Position numbers and translations under genes: made by a program. Below, one piece after another: positions 13,884-20,162 of a DNA stretch of 21,181 nt. The DNA comes from an archaeon. GTDB lineage: Archaea; Nanobdellota; Nanobdellia; Woesearchaeales; ARS49. The notes below the pieces were generated by a model. It worked only from the letters and a program-made list of their open reading frames with translations. It searched no databases and was not told the DNA's origin. The stretch is from positions 1 to 21,181 of the forward strand of contig JACRAI010000016.1 in assembly GCA_016213425.1 (NCBI GenBank), read 5' to 3'. Within the stretch, counting starts at the first letter, position 1; every line of letters begins with the position of its first letter.

Positions 13884-14353
13884 AAGAGCATTTGAAATGG
13901 TGTTTAAAAGATTCAAGAAGACTAATAAAAACAAAACCAGATGTAACTTTGGCACAGCAGCATCTAAAGAAATCAGAGTACAATTACGGGGTTGTTCAAA
14001 CTCTTGAGAAGCTAAAAGTCTACGATTGGGCGCTTAACGTAGGATTCTATGCAGTTTATCATTGTTTTTTAGCAATTTTATCTAAATATGGATATGAAAC
14101 AAGAAATCAGTCATGCACGATAACAGTCATATTAAAACTAATTGAAGAAGGGAAAATTGATTTAGACAAAGATTTGATCTCTCAATTTGACACTTTAGAA
14201 CCCGAAAAAAACATCACTACTTCAACAATCAGAGAATTAAGAGAAGCTTCAACCTATGGAGTAGAAACAAGCGTAGACTTAAAAAAATTAGAAACTATCA
14301 AACAGTTAATAGTAAAAGTTCAAAGGGAAACAATCAAAATATTAAAGAAATAG
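13871..14353 (+). CDS. HEPN-domain protein (HepT-like toxin partner)
   Basis: 160 residues, all-helical. The central helix ALNVGFYAVYHCFLAILSKY (54-73) is typical of HEPN proteins. The C-terminal RELREASTYG (121-130) gives an R-x4-Y motif (Arg124, Tyr129) where classical HEPN RNases have R-x4-6-H. The same R-x4-Y occurs in the interrupted HEPN at 7750-8292. In MntA-HepT pairs a tyrosine near this motif is the AMPylation target, so Tyr129 is a natural candidate. Whether the protein cleaves RNA without the histidine is uncertain. Intact, with a strong Shine-Dalgarno site, and convergent with the adenosyltransferase gene 13 bases away. Confidence 0.8.
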   Translation: MPKIEEHLKWCLKDSRRLIKTKPDVTLAQQHLKKSEYNYGVVQTLEKLKVYDWALNVGFYAVYHCFLAILSKYGYETRNQSCTITVILKLIEEGKIDLDKDLISQFDTLEPEKNITTSTIRELREASTYGVETSVDLKKLETIKQLIVKVQRETIKILKK

Positions 14354-14366
14354 TTTTTTTTGCAAA

Positions 14367-14975
14367 CTAATACTCAATTCCTTTTCTTGCAAGAATTCCT
14401 CTATCATATGGATGTTTTATGCCGTTAACTTCATTTACGTAATCTGCTCTTTCCATTAATTCTTTCGGAGCACCTCTTCCTGTTAGAATTAACTCTACAT
14501 TTTTAGGTTTTTCATTAATTAACTTAAACAATGCTTCCATTGGCACAATTGATTTATCTAAAACACAATTAACTTCATCCAAAATAACTACATTAAACTC
14601 TCCGCTATTCACGACATGAAATGCATGCTCCATTGCTCTTCTGCTAGGTTCTTCTTCTTTATCGTCTGGAGGAAAATAATAATATTTGCCGCCAGGAGGA
14701 CCTATTGGTTTATCCGCGCCTTTTCCATCATAATGAAAAAATTTTGTTTGCTGCTCTTTCAAAGCCATTCTTCCATAAGGAACAATAGTTATATTGGGAA
14801 CGTATTTTTTAATCGCAAAGATTTCTCCAGTATCTTCCCCTTTCATGAATTGAATAATATAAACTTTCAAGCCATGACCTACCGCTCTTAAAGCTAAACC
14901 TAAAGCAGAAGTTGTTTTACCTTTACCAGTTCCAGTAATTACATGAACTAGTCCTAGATTGTTTTCTGAATTCAT
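14367..14975 (-). CDS. cobO: Corrinoid (cob(I)alamin) adenosyltransferase, CobA/CobO/BtuR type
   Basis: 202 residues. It transfers the adenosyl group of ATP to reduced corrinoid, giving adenosylcobalamin. Motifs: P-loop GTGKGKTT (15-22) in the order typical of CobA/BtuR; ILDEVN (131-136), the Walker B-type strand; ELILTGRGAP (161-170); and C-terminal HPYDRGILARKGIEY (188-202), which matches the conserved end of the family. Residues about 78-110 (DGKGADKPIGPPGGKYYYFP and acidic flank) look like an extra loop compared with bacterial CobA. It lies 74 bases downstream of the B12-dependent ribonucleotide reductase on the same strand, so the coenzyme is probably made for that enzyme. No de novo corrin pathway genes are in view. 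Confidence 0.92.
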   Translation of the reverse strand: MNSENNLGLVHVITGTGKGKTTSALGLALRAVGHGLKVYIIQFMKGEDTGEIFAIKKYVPNITIVPYGRMALKEQQTKFFHYDGKGADKPIGPPGGKYYYFPPDDKEEEPSRRAMEHAFHVVNSGEFNVVILDEVNCVLDKSIVPMEALFKLINEKPKNVELILTGRGAPKELMERADYVNEVNGIKHPYDRGILARKGIEY

Positions 14976-14980
14976 TTTTA

Positions 14981-15058
14981 TTGGTTTTTAGTTTAGGTTT
15001 TTGGATAAATCTTCATCTCTGCTGCAAATTATGAACCATAAACCCATAACTAAACTAC
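14981..15058. repeat. G/T-rich then C/A-rich imperfect inverted element
   Basis: A G/T-rich tract (14981-15004) is followed by a C/A-rich tract (15031-15058). TAGTTTAG (14989-14996) pairs with CTAAACTA (15050-15057), with weaker pairing inside. It fills the space between the reductase and adenosyltransferase genes and includes the reductase stop codon. Similar tracts occur at 6465-6518 and 17070-17135. Confidence 0.4.
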
Positions 15059-17065
15059 GTTTATTACTTGCTCTTTTTTGCTTTTATCACGATAAATTGT
15101 AACCCCTTTGCATCCTAATTCATATGCGGATAAATATACTTTTTCTACTTCTTTTGTTGTGGCAGTTGTTGGGAAATTTACTGTTTTACTTACTGCATTA
15201 TCAACGTGTTCTTGAAATGACGCCTGCATTTTTACGTGCCAGTAAGGATCTATGTCATGACTGACAACAAACACTCTTTTTATTCTTTCTGGTACTTCTG
15301 ACAAGTGCTGAATACTTCCTGCTCTTGCAATTCTTCTTATTAATTCTTCATCGTAGACACCTGCATTTCTCATTGAGCGGGCAAAACTTTCGTTAACGTA
15401 AAACAATTCTTTACCTCCAAGAACTCTTTTAAAATAAGATAGTGCGAATAGTGGTTCTATTCCAGGACTGCAGTCTGCAATCATACTTATGCTTCCTGTT
15501 GGAGAAATTGTTGTTATAGACGCATTTCTTAATTCTCTATCATGAATGCTCAAATCAAAATTAGGGAAAGTTCCTTTCTTTTTAGCTAAAGCATGGCTTG
15601 CATTGTGTCCTTCTTCATTAATGAATTGCATTAATCTTTTAGCTGTTTCGAGAGCTTCATTGCTATTGTATGGAATTTCTAAATCGCATAATAAATCTGC
15701 AAAACCCATCACTCCCAAAGCAATTCTTCTATTTGCTAAACTTATTTGTCTAGATTCTTTTATGGGGGGCAGAGTTAAATCAACAATGTTGTCTAAAAAA
15801 TGAACTGCGTCCCAAACAACTCTCTTTAATTTTTGCATATCAATTTTTTTACCTTCCACTAATTTAGAAAGATTAATACTTCCATGAGGAGTACTTTCAT
15901 AATCATACAACGGTTGTTCTCCACAAGGACCTGTAGTTTCTATACTTCCAAGTTCTGGAACAGGGTTTGAATTTGAATTATTTATTCTGTCTAAAAAAAG
16001 TATTCCAGGATCGCCAGTTCTCCAAGATGCAACAACTATTAAGTCAAAAACATACCTTGCACTTATTCTTTTAATAACTTCTTTTGTTCTAGGATGAACT
16101 AAATTATATTCTTCATCATTAATGACTGCTTTCATGAATTCTTCAGTCAATCCAACAGATAAATTGAAATTCTTCATTACTTCTTGCTCTTTGAAAGTTA
16201 TAAAGTCAAGAATATCTGGATGATCCACTCGTAACACACCCATGTTTGCGCCTTGTCTTTTACCTCCTTGTTTTATAGAACTCATCGCAGCATCGTATAC
16301 ATTCATGAACTTTAAAGGACCTGAAGCAACTCCTAAATCATTTTTCACTCTATCATTTGCAGGTCTGAGTTTTGAGAAACTAAATCCCGTTCCTCCTCCC
16401 GACTTCTGGATTTTGACTGCATTTTTTAAAGAATTAAATATGCTTTCAATATCATCATTAACTGGAAGAACAAAGCAAGAACAGCATTGAGGATTTTCAG
16501 TACCTAAATTCATTAATATAGGACTATTAGGTAAGAATTCAAAATTAATCATCATATTATAAAACTTAGATTCATTTTCAACAAGGTTCTCATTATAAGG
16601 AGCATCAGCTTTTGCTGCTTCTTTAGCAACTCTTCTGAACATTTCTTCAGGAGTTTCAATAATTTTTCCTTCACTATTTTTTTTCAAATATCTTTCTTTA
16701 AGAACTATTAATCCAGTTATGGAAATTTTAGTATTAGTAACTAAACCGTCAAGTAAATTTGTTTTAAGACTTCTCAAATCTTTTCTTTTCTGCCTGTATA
16801 AAATAAATGCTTTAGCAGTTGTAGCATGCCCATTATCTATCAAAACTCTCTCAACTAAATCTTGAACTTGCTCAACTGTAGGTATTAACTCTAACTCATT
16901 TAATCTATCTAAAACTTTTTGAGTAAGAAATATTGATCTATCTTTATCATGCCCTCCCACTGATTGAGCTGCTTTGAAAATTACATTAGTGATTTTTTCA
17001 GGATCAAACCTGACTCTTCTTCCATCACGCTTTATGATTTCTTTATGTTTGATTTGTAAAAGCAT
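15050..17065 (-). CDS. nrdJ: Class II (adenosylcobalamin-dependent) ribonucleotide reductase, variant
   Basis: 671 residues. Makes deoxyribonucleotides by a B12-derived radical. Residues about 6-95 are an ATP-cone allosteric domain (IIKRDGRRVRFDPEKI). The barrel carries NPQCCSCFVLPV (191-202), KSGGGTGFSFSKLRP (221-235), KQGGKRQGANMGVL (265-278), GPCGEQPL (379-386) with the thiyl-radical Cys381 and Glu383, and ISPTGSISMIADCSPGIEP (520-538). Three usual features are missing. The residue 11 after the radical Cys, normally the second redox cysteine, is Thr392 (ESTPHGSINL instead of ESCNLGSINL). The Asn of N-x-C-x-E is Gly379. The protein ends at RDKSKKEQVINVV, without the C-terminal cysteine pair. 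Cys194 and Cys195 near Cys197 are extra. Co-oriented with the adenosyltransferase gene. Confidence 0.92.
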   Translation of the reverse strand: MLLQIKHKEIIKRDGRRVRFDPEKITNVIFKAAQSVGGHDKDRSIFLTQKVLDRLNELELIPTVEQVQDLVERVLIDNGHATTAKAFILYRQKRKDLRSLKTNLLDGLVTNTKISITGLIVLKERYLKKNSEGKIIETPEEMFRRVAKEAAKADAPYNENLVENESKFYNMMINFEFLPNSPILMNLGTENPQCCSCFVLPVNDDIESIFNSLKNAVKIQKSGGGTGFSFSKLRPANDRVKNDLGVASGPLKFMNVYDAAMSSIKQGGKRQGANMGVLRVDHPDILDFITFKEQEVMKNFNLSVGLTEEFMKAVINDEEYNLVHPRTKEVIKRISARYVFDLIVVASWRTGDPGILFLDRINNSNSNPVPELGSIETTGPCGEQPLYDYESTPHGSINLSKLVEGKKIDMQKLKRVVWDAVHFLDNIVDLTLPPIKESRQISLANRRIALGVMGFADLLCDLEIPYNSNEALETAKRLMQFINEEGHNASHALAKKKGTFPNFDLSIHDRELRNASITTISPTGSISMIADCSPGIEPLFALSYFKRVLGGKELFYVNESFARSMRNAGVYDEELIRRIARAGSIQHLSEVPERIKRVFVVSHDIDPYWHVKMQASFQEHVDNAVSKTVNFPTTATTKEVEKVYLSAYELGCKGVTIYRDKSKKEQVINVV

Positions 17066-17069
17066 AATT

Positions 17070-17135
17070 TTTGTTTGTAGTTTGCAGTTAAGGGTTTGCA
17101 GTTACTATAAACTTCAAACACCGAACCTCAAACCA
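17070..17135 (-). repeat. Reductase leader element with direct and inverted repeats
   Basis: A G/T-rich then C/A-rich segment just upstream of the reductase ATG. It contains a 10-base direct repeat GTTTGCAGTT (17080-17089 and 17094-17103) and complementary C/A stretches (17110-17135). The most likely TATA element lies at 17170-17180, so this would be transcribed as a leader of about 80 bases, long for this genome. It might act as a regulatory leader, but no known cobalamin riboswitch core is seen. Confidence 0.35.
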
Positions 17136-17169
17136 ATTACTCCCCCCAGGTAGGAAATAGAGGGGTTCA

Positions 17170-17180
17170 TTTATAAATTT
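17170..17180 (-). promoter_or_regulatory. Probable TATA element of the reductase gene
   Basis: Minus strand AAATTTATAAA, about 109 bases before the ATG at 17065. A closer TATA-like stretch (17104-17113) is weaker. Confidence 0.35.
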
Positions 17181-17218
17181 TAAGGTAAAATTAACATATA
17201 TTTCCTTCTTCAACAAAA

Positions 17219-17228
17219 CTTATTAATA
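17219..17228 (+). promoter_or_regulatory. TATA element of nreA
   Basis: CTTATTAATA, centred about 25 bases upstream of ATG 17248, giving a leaderless transcript. Confidence 0.5.
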
Positions 17229-17247
17229 CCTGAAAAACAAGTATGCT

Positions 17248-18423
17248 ATGCCTTGTGCTTACTGCAAATCAAGTCATGAAGGCAAAGATTGTCCTTTATG
17301 GCATAAACAACTAGCTCTCACTAAAGTTAAATCTAGACAAATAAAAGAAGAATATTTTGGTATCGCTCCAGCACCTTTTATTGGACATTATGGATATCCT
17401 AACGTTAACGTTGGAATTCTTTCCCCTGCAGTTATTTCTGAAGAACAATTTGATAATCCTAAATATTGGAGTGAACAAAATTACAGCATTCCTCAAATAA
17501 TTGATTTAAGATCACAATTAATTAATTCAAAGGTTAATTTAAACATTAAGCAAACAGACAAGCATTTGCTGCTTGCTCAAGAAGTAAGCATGGCTTCCAA
17601 GCCTGCTGAAGTAGAGTTTAGTTTGAAAAAAGCTCCCTCTTTCAGAGTACGTCTTGATTCATTAACAGCACCAACAGGACCCTCTGCAGAATTAAAAAAA
17701 GCAAGAATAACAAGCAACACAAAAATTCACACTAAAGTTGAAAAAATAGTAAACGACGAATTAAAAGCAACAGAAGCAATAAATTATTTGTACAAAAATA
17801 ATTTTGATGAGAATTTTCTTACAAAAATTCTAAGTACAGGAACACTTGGAATAGATAAAAAGCTCGTTCCAACTAAGTGGAGCATCACTGCTGTTGATGA
17901 CATTGTCTGCAAGAAATTAGTAGAAGAAATAAAAGATTATTCAGTTGCAGACTATCAGGCATATTTTGGCAACTTCATGGGAAATTATTACTTAATCATG
18001 TTTTTTTCTGATATGTGGAGCTACGAATTATTCGAACTTCATTTAGGAACAATGGGTGCATCAATAGATTATGAAGGATTCAAAGGTAGAACAAGCTATG
18101 CAAGCAATTGTGTGGGCGGTTATTACACTGTTAAATTAGCGATAGCTGAAAAATTAAAAAGTATGAAAAGACAGGCAAGCGTTCTGGCTTTAAGATTCAT
18201 AACTGATGGGTATACTTTGCCTCTAGGTGTGTGGGTTACTCGTGAAGCCAGCAGGAAAACAATGAGTGCAACACCTATAAAGTTTGCAAGTAAAGAATTG
18301 ATGCTTAATTATGCAAAACTTTTAGCGAAGAAAAAGTTCGGTTATGATTTAACAAATTATTTTGATTCCTGCTGGTTCTTGAAGAATGTTGAAAAACAAA
18401 AAAGATTATTCAGTTTTAGCTGA
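17248..18423 (+). CDS. nreA: Archaeal DNA repair protein Nre, PCNA-interacting
   Basis: 391 residues. Nre proteins are an archaea-specific family involved in DNA damage repair and act with the PCNA sliding clamp. The N-terminus CAYCKSSHEGKDCPLWHK (3-20) is the zinc-binding module, with Cys3, Cys6, Cys15 and a nearby His. GIAPAPFIGHYGYPNVNVG (38-56) and LVPTKWSITAVDDIV are characteristic family blocks. The protein ends in QKRLFSF (384-390), a textbook PIP box (Q-x2-hydrophobic-x2-aromatic) for PCNA docking. Family-typical length, complete. The 3' end overlaps the convergent Fic gene by eight bases, so transcripts of the two are antisense at their ends. This gene is the clearest marker that the window is archaeal. 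Confidence 0.93.
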   Translation: MPCAYCKSSHEGKDCPLWHKQLALTKVKSRQIKEEYFGIAPAPFIGHYGYPNVNVGILSPAVISEEQFDNPKYWSEQNYSIPQIIDLRSQLINSKVNLNIKQTDKHLLLAQEVSMASKPAEVEFSLKKAPSFRVRLDSLTAPTGPSAELKKARITSNTKIHTKVEKIVNDELKATEAINYLYKNNFDENFLTKILSTGTLGIDKKLVPTKWSITAVDDIVCKKLVEEIKDYSVADYQAYFGNFMGNYYLIMFFSDMWSYELFELHLGTMGASIDYEGFKGRTSYASNCVGGYYTVKLAIAEKLKSMKRQASVLALRFITDGYTLPLGVWVTREASRKTMSATPIKFASKELMLNYAKLLAKKKFGYDLTNYFDSCWFLKNVEKQKRLFSFS

Positions 18424-19261
18424 ACTTTTTATGCGCCGCTAAATATCTTCGTATAAAATACATTAAAAAATCATTTTCTGTTTTTGTTAAAGATTTATAA
18501 TAATTTCTTCTTTTCTTGTATTCAATTATTAGTAAAGGAAAATTATTTTTTGCAAGGATATATGCAATTATTAACCTCCCAATTCTTCCATTTCCATCTC
18601 CAAATGGATGTATTTTTTCGAATTTGTAATGCGCTCTTGCGGCTAATTCTACAGGGTTTATCACTTCTTTATTTTTTGTGTACCAATCAAAGAATTCTTT
18701 CATTAATTTTTTAAGGTCTTGCCAATCTGGAGCAAGATAACTGCCCACTCGGACCAAATATTCTCTCAATATTCCAGCTATATCTGGTTTTGTTTGATCA
18801 AAGATTTCTTTATGCCATGAAAGAATTGTTTTTAAGTTAAGCTCTTCTTTTTCATTTAAAATTTTGAAGAAGACTTTTGAATGATTGATTGTTTCTTGAA
18901 TGTCTCTTATGGATCTGTTTGGAGCTATTTTTCTTTTTAATATGTCTTCAGTTTCCTCTAAAGTTATTGTGGACCCTTCTATTGCATTTGTGTTGTAAGT
19001 AAAATCAATAGATAAGTCTAAAAGAATCTTTTTTTTAATTGTTTCCGGGTAATTTTCCCATTCTTTTTTAAAATTTTCTTTTATTTTATTTATTTTTTTG
19101 AAAGCGCTCTCTTTCAAACACTGACGTAGGAAAGATTCTTTTATATCTTCTATATCTTTTGGAACTGTTTTTCCTAGATATTTTTCTCTATTAACAACTC
19201 TTCCTTCAGTTCTGAATGAGTGTGATAAGTATAAAAATCCATTTTTATTAATTATTTTCAT
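18416..19261 (-). CDS. Fic-domain protein with N-terminal inhibitory motif
   Basis: 281 residues. Fic enzymes transfer AMP (sometimes other phosphoryl groups) from a nucleotide to hydroxyl side chains. The catalytic loop HPFGDGNGRIGR (218-229) is a perfect H-x-F-x-D/E-G-N-G-R-x2-R. TNAIEG (91-96) matches the inhibitory helix S/T-x3-E-G/N, placed N-terminal to the core as in class II Fic proteins. Glu95 would block ATP positioning until relieved, so the enzyme carries its own brake and needs no antitoxin gene. The first ~35 residues (GFLYLSHSF, KYLGKTVP) form a small separate module similar to the N-terminus of some archaeal transposases and Fic proteins. TATA element 28 bases upstream. Complete. 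Confidence 0.9.
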   Translation of the reverse strand: MKIINKNGFLYLSHSFRTEGRVVNREKYLGKTVPKDIEDIKESFLRQCLKESAFKKINKIKENFKKEWENYPETIKKKILLDLSIDFTYNTNAIEGSTITLEETEDILKRKIAPNRSIRDIQETINHSKVFFKILNEKEELNLKTILSWHKEIFDQTKPDIAGILREYLVRVGSYLAPDWQDLKKLMKEFFDWYTKNKEVINPVELAARAHYKFEKIHPFGDGNGRIGRLIIAYILAKNNFPLLIIEYKKRRNYYKSLTKTENDFLMYFIRRYLAAHKKFS

Positions 19262-19285
19262 ATAAGATATAATTACCCTTACAAA

Positions 19286-19293
19286 TATTTAAA
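19286..19293 (-). promoter_or_regulatory. TATA element of the Fic gene
   Basis: Minus strand TTTAAATA, centred about 28 bases upstream of ATG 19261. Confidence 0.5.
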
Positions 19294-19341
19294 TTTTGCG
19301 TTTTTTAACAAAAATGTAAGGGTATAATGTAACTTCAAAAT

Positions 19342-19935
19342 TTAACTTTTAAGTTCATTCAAGTTCTGTTTTAATGCTTGAACCCACTCGTTAGCTTCTT
19401 TTGCTTTTCTCACTTCTTCAGCCCAATTTTCTTTGTGATATTTTATCGCATCTTTAGTTCTTATGATAAGATTTCTCTTGTATTGAGCTGCGCTTATTTT
19501 TTTAGGTTCTGTGAGCCAAGAATTTGAGCAATCATGTTGAATTGTCTCTTCTAATTGGTTTATCATGAATTTTCTAAGCGGTTGATGTCTTTTTGTCGGA
19601 GGCTTCCAAGCTTTTACTTGTTTGAGCATGCCTTGATATCTTTCTTTTAATTCTTGATGCTCCAACAAAGCCTGTTCATAATATTTGCGATCTGTCTGGT
19701 ATGCGATTTCGGCTTCTCTTTCTGCTTCGTCTAAATTCATTGCTAGAGCTTTTTTTAGTTTTCTTTTTTCTTTTGCATATTCTACTTTATGATAATCTGA
19801 AGAAGGAAAAATTTCATCGGGTAATTCTTCATCTATTGAATCGCTTCTCAAAAAAGCGTGAGAGCATCTTTTAATGAATTCTTCTAAAGTTACATCTTTC
19901 TTTTCTTCTATGATTGAAGTATATCCTGTAGGCAT
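19342..19935 (-). CDS. Phage/prophage-type hypothetical protein
   Basis: 197 residues. The opening MPTGYTSIIEEKKDVTLEEF and the later VKAWKPPT and RKFMINQLEETIQHDC match, from memory, a hypothetical protein family found mostly in bacteriophages and proteobacterial prophages (MPTGYT...F..F...CARAFGA; WEPPT..H..LKEFMI.QLEESI..DC). The middle (50-105) is a highly charged coiled coil, and the C-terminal third is helical and lysine-rich. No catalytic motif is visible and the role is unknown. TATA element 27 bases upstream, so it uses an archaeal promoter. It is the most likely horizontally acquired gene here, perhaps from a virus. Confidence 0.7.
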   Translation of the reverse strand: MPTGYTSIIEEKKDVTLEEFIKRCSHAFLRSDSIDEELPDEIFPSSDYHKVEYAKEKRKLKKALAMNLDEAEREAEIAYQTDRKYYEQALLEHQELKERYQGMLKQVKAWKPPTKRHQPLRKFMINQLEETIQHDCSNSWLTEPKKISAAQYKRNLIIRTKDAIKYHKENWAEEVRKAKEANEWVQALKQNLNELKS

Positions 19936-19956
19936 GAAGAAGTTTAATTAAGATTG

Positions 19957-19966
19957 TTTTATAAAA
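19957..19966 (-). promoter_or_regulatory. TATA element of the phage-type gene
   Basis: TTTTATAAAA, centred 27 bases upstream of ATG 19935 on the minus strand; it is itself palindromic. Confidence 0.5.
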
Positions 19967-19982
19967 ACTGCTGTTTATTAGC

Positions 19983-20016
19983 AAACGACATAAATTAATT
20001 ATATCTTGTGTCGTTT
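19983..20016. repeat. Inverted repeat 1 in the divergent control region
   Basis: AAACGACA (19983-19990) is mirrored by TGTCGTTT (20009-20016), with an 18-base AT-rich spacer. Shares the CGACA/TGTCG core with the next repeat. Confidence 0.6.
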
Positions 20017-20021
20017 TCTAA

Positions 20022-20067
20022 ATAGTAAGCGACATAGTCAATATAACTAATTTCTGTCGCTTACTAT
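20022..20067. repeat. Inverted repeat 2, 13-base perfect arms
   Basis: ATAGTAAGCGACA (20022-20034) is mirrored by TGTCGCTTACTAT (20055-20067), with a 20-base spacer. Its cores lie 44-46 bases from those of repeat 1, about four helical turns, so a protein could bind both on one face. An RNA hairpin is the alternative reading. Confidence 0.65.
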
Positions 20068-20103
20068 ATTAAAAGATCCTAATAACCAGCAACCTAAAAT
20101 GAA

Positions 20104-20119
20104 ACTACTTTAAAGTAGT
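20104..20119. repeat. 16-base perfect palindrome upstream of the protease promoter
   Basis: ACTACTTTAAAGTAGT, ending 13 bases before the TATA element of the protease gene; a good position for an activator or repressor dimer. Confidence 0.6.
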
Positions 20120-20132
20120 AAAAATACAAAGA

Positions 20133-20140
20133 TTTATAAA
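20133..20140 (+). promoter_or_regulatory. TATA element of the HtrA-like gene
   Basis: TTTATAAA, centred 26 bases upstream of ATG 20163. Confidence 0.55.
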
Positions 20141-20162
20141 GGGGGCGTGATTTTGAGTTTTC

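Noticed and set aside
17070..17135. Cobalamin riboswitch in the reductase leader
   Set aside because: No recognisable B12-box-like conserved core; the segment is low-complexity G/T and C/A sequence.
19983..20119. CRISPR array
   Set aside because: Only three unequal inverted repeats with different spacers; no regular direct repeats.
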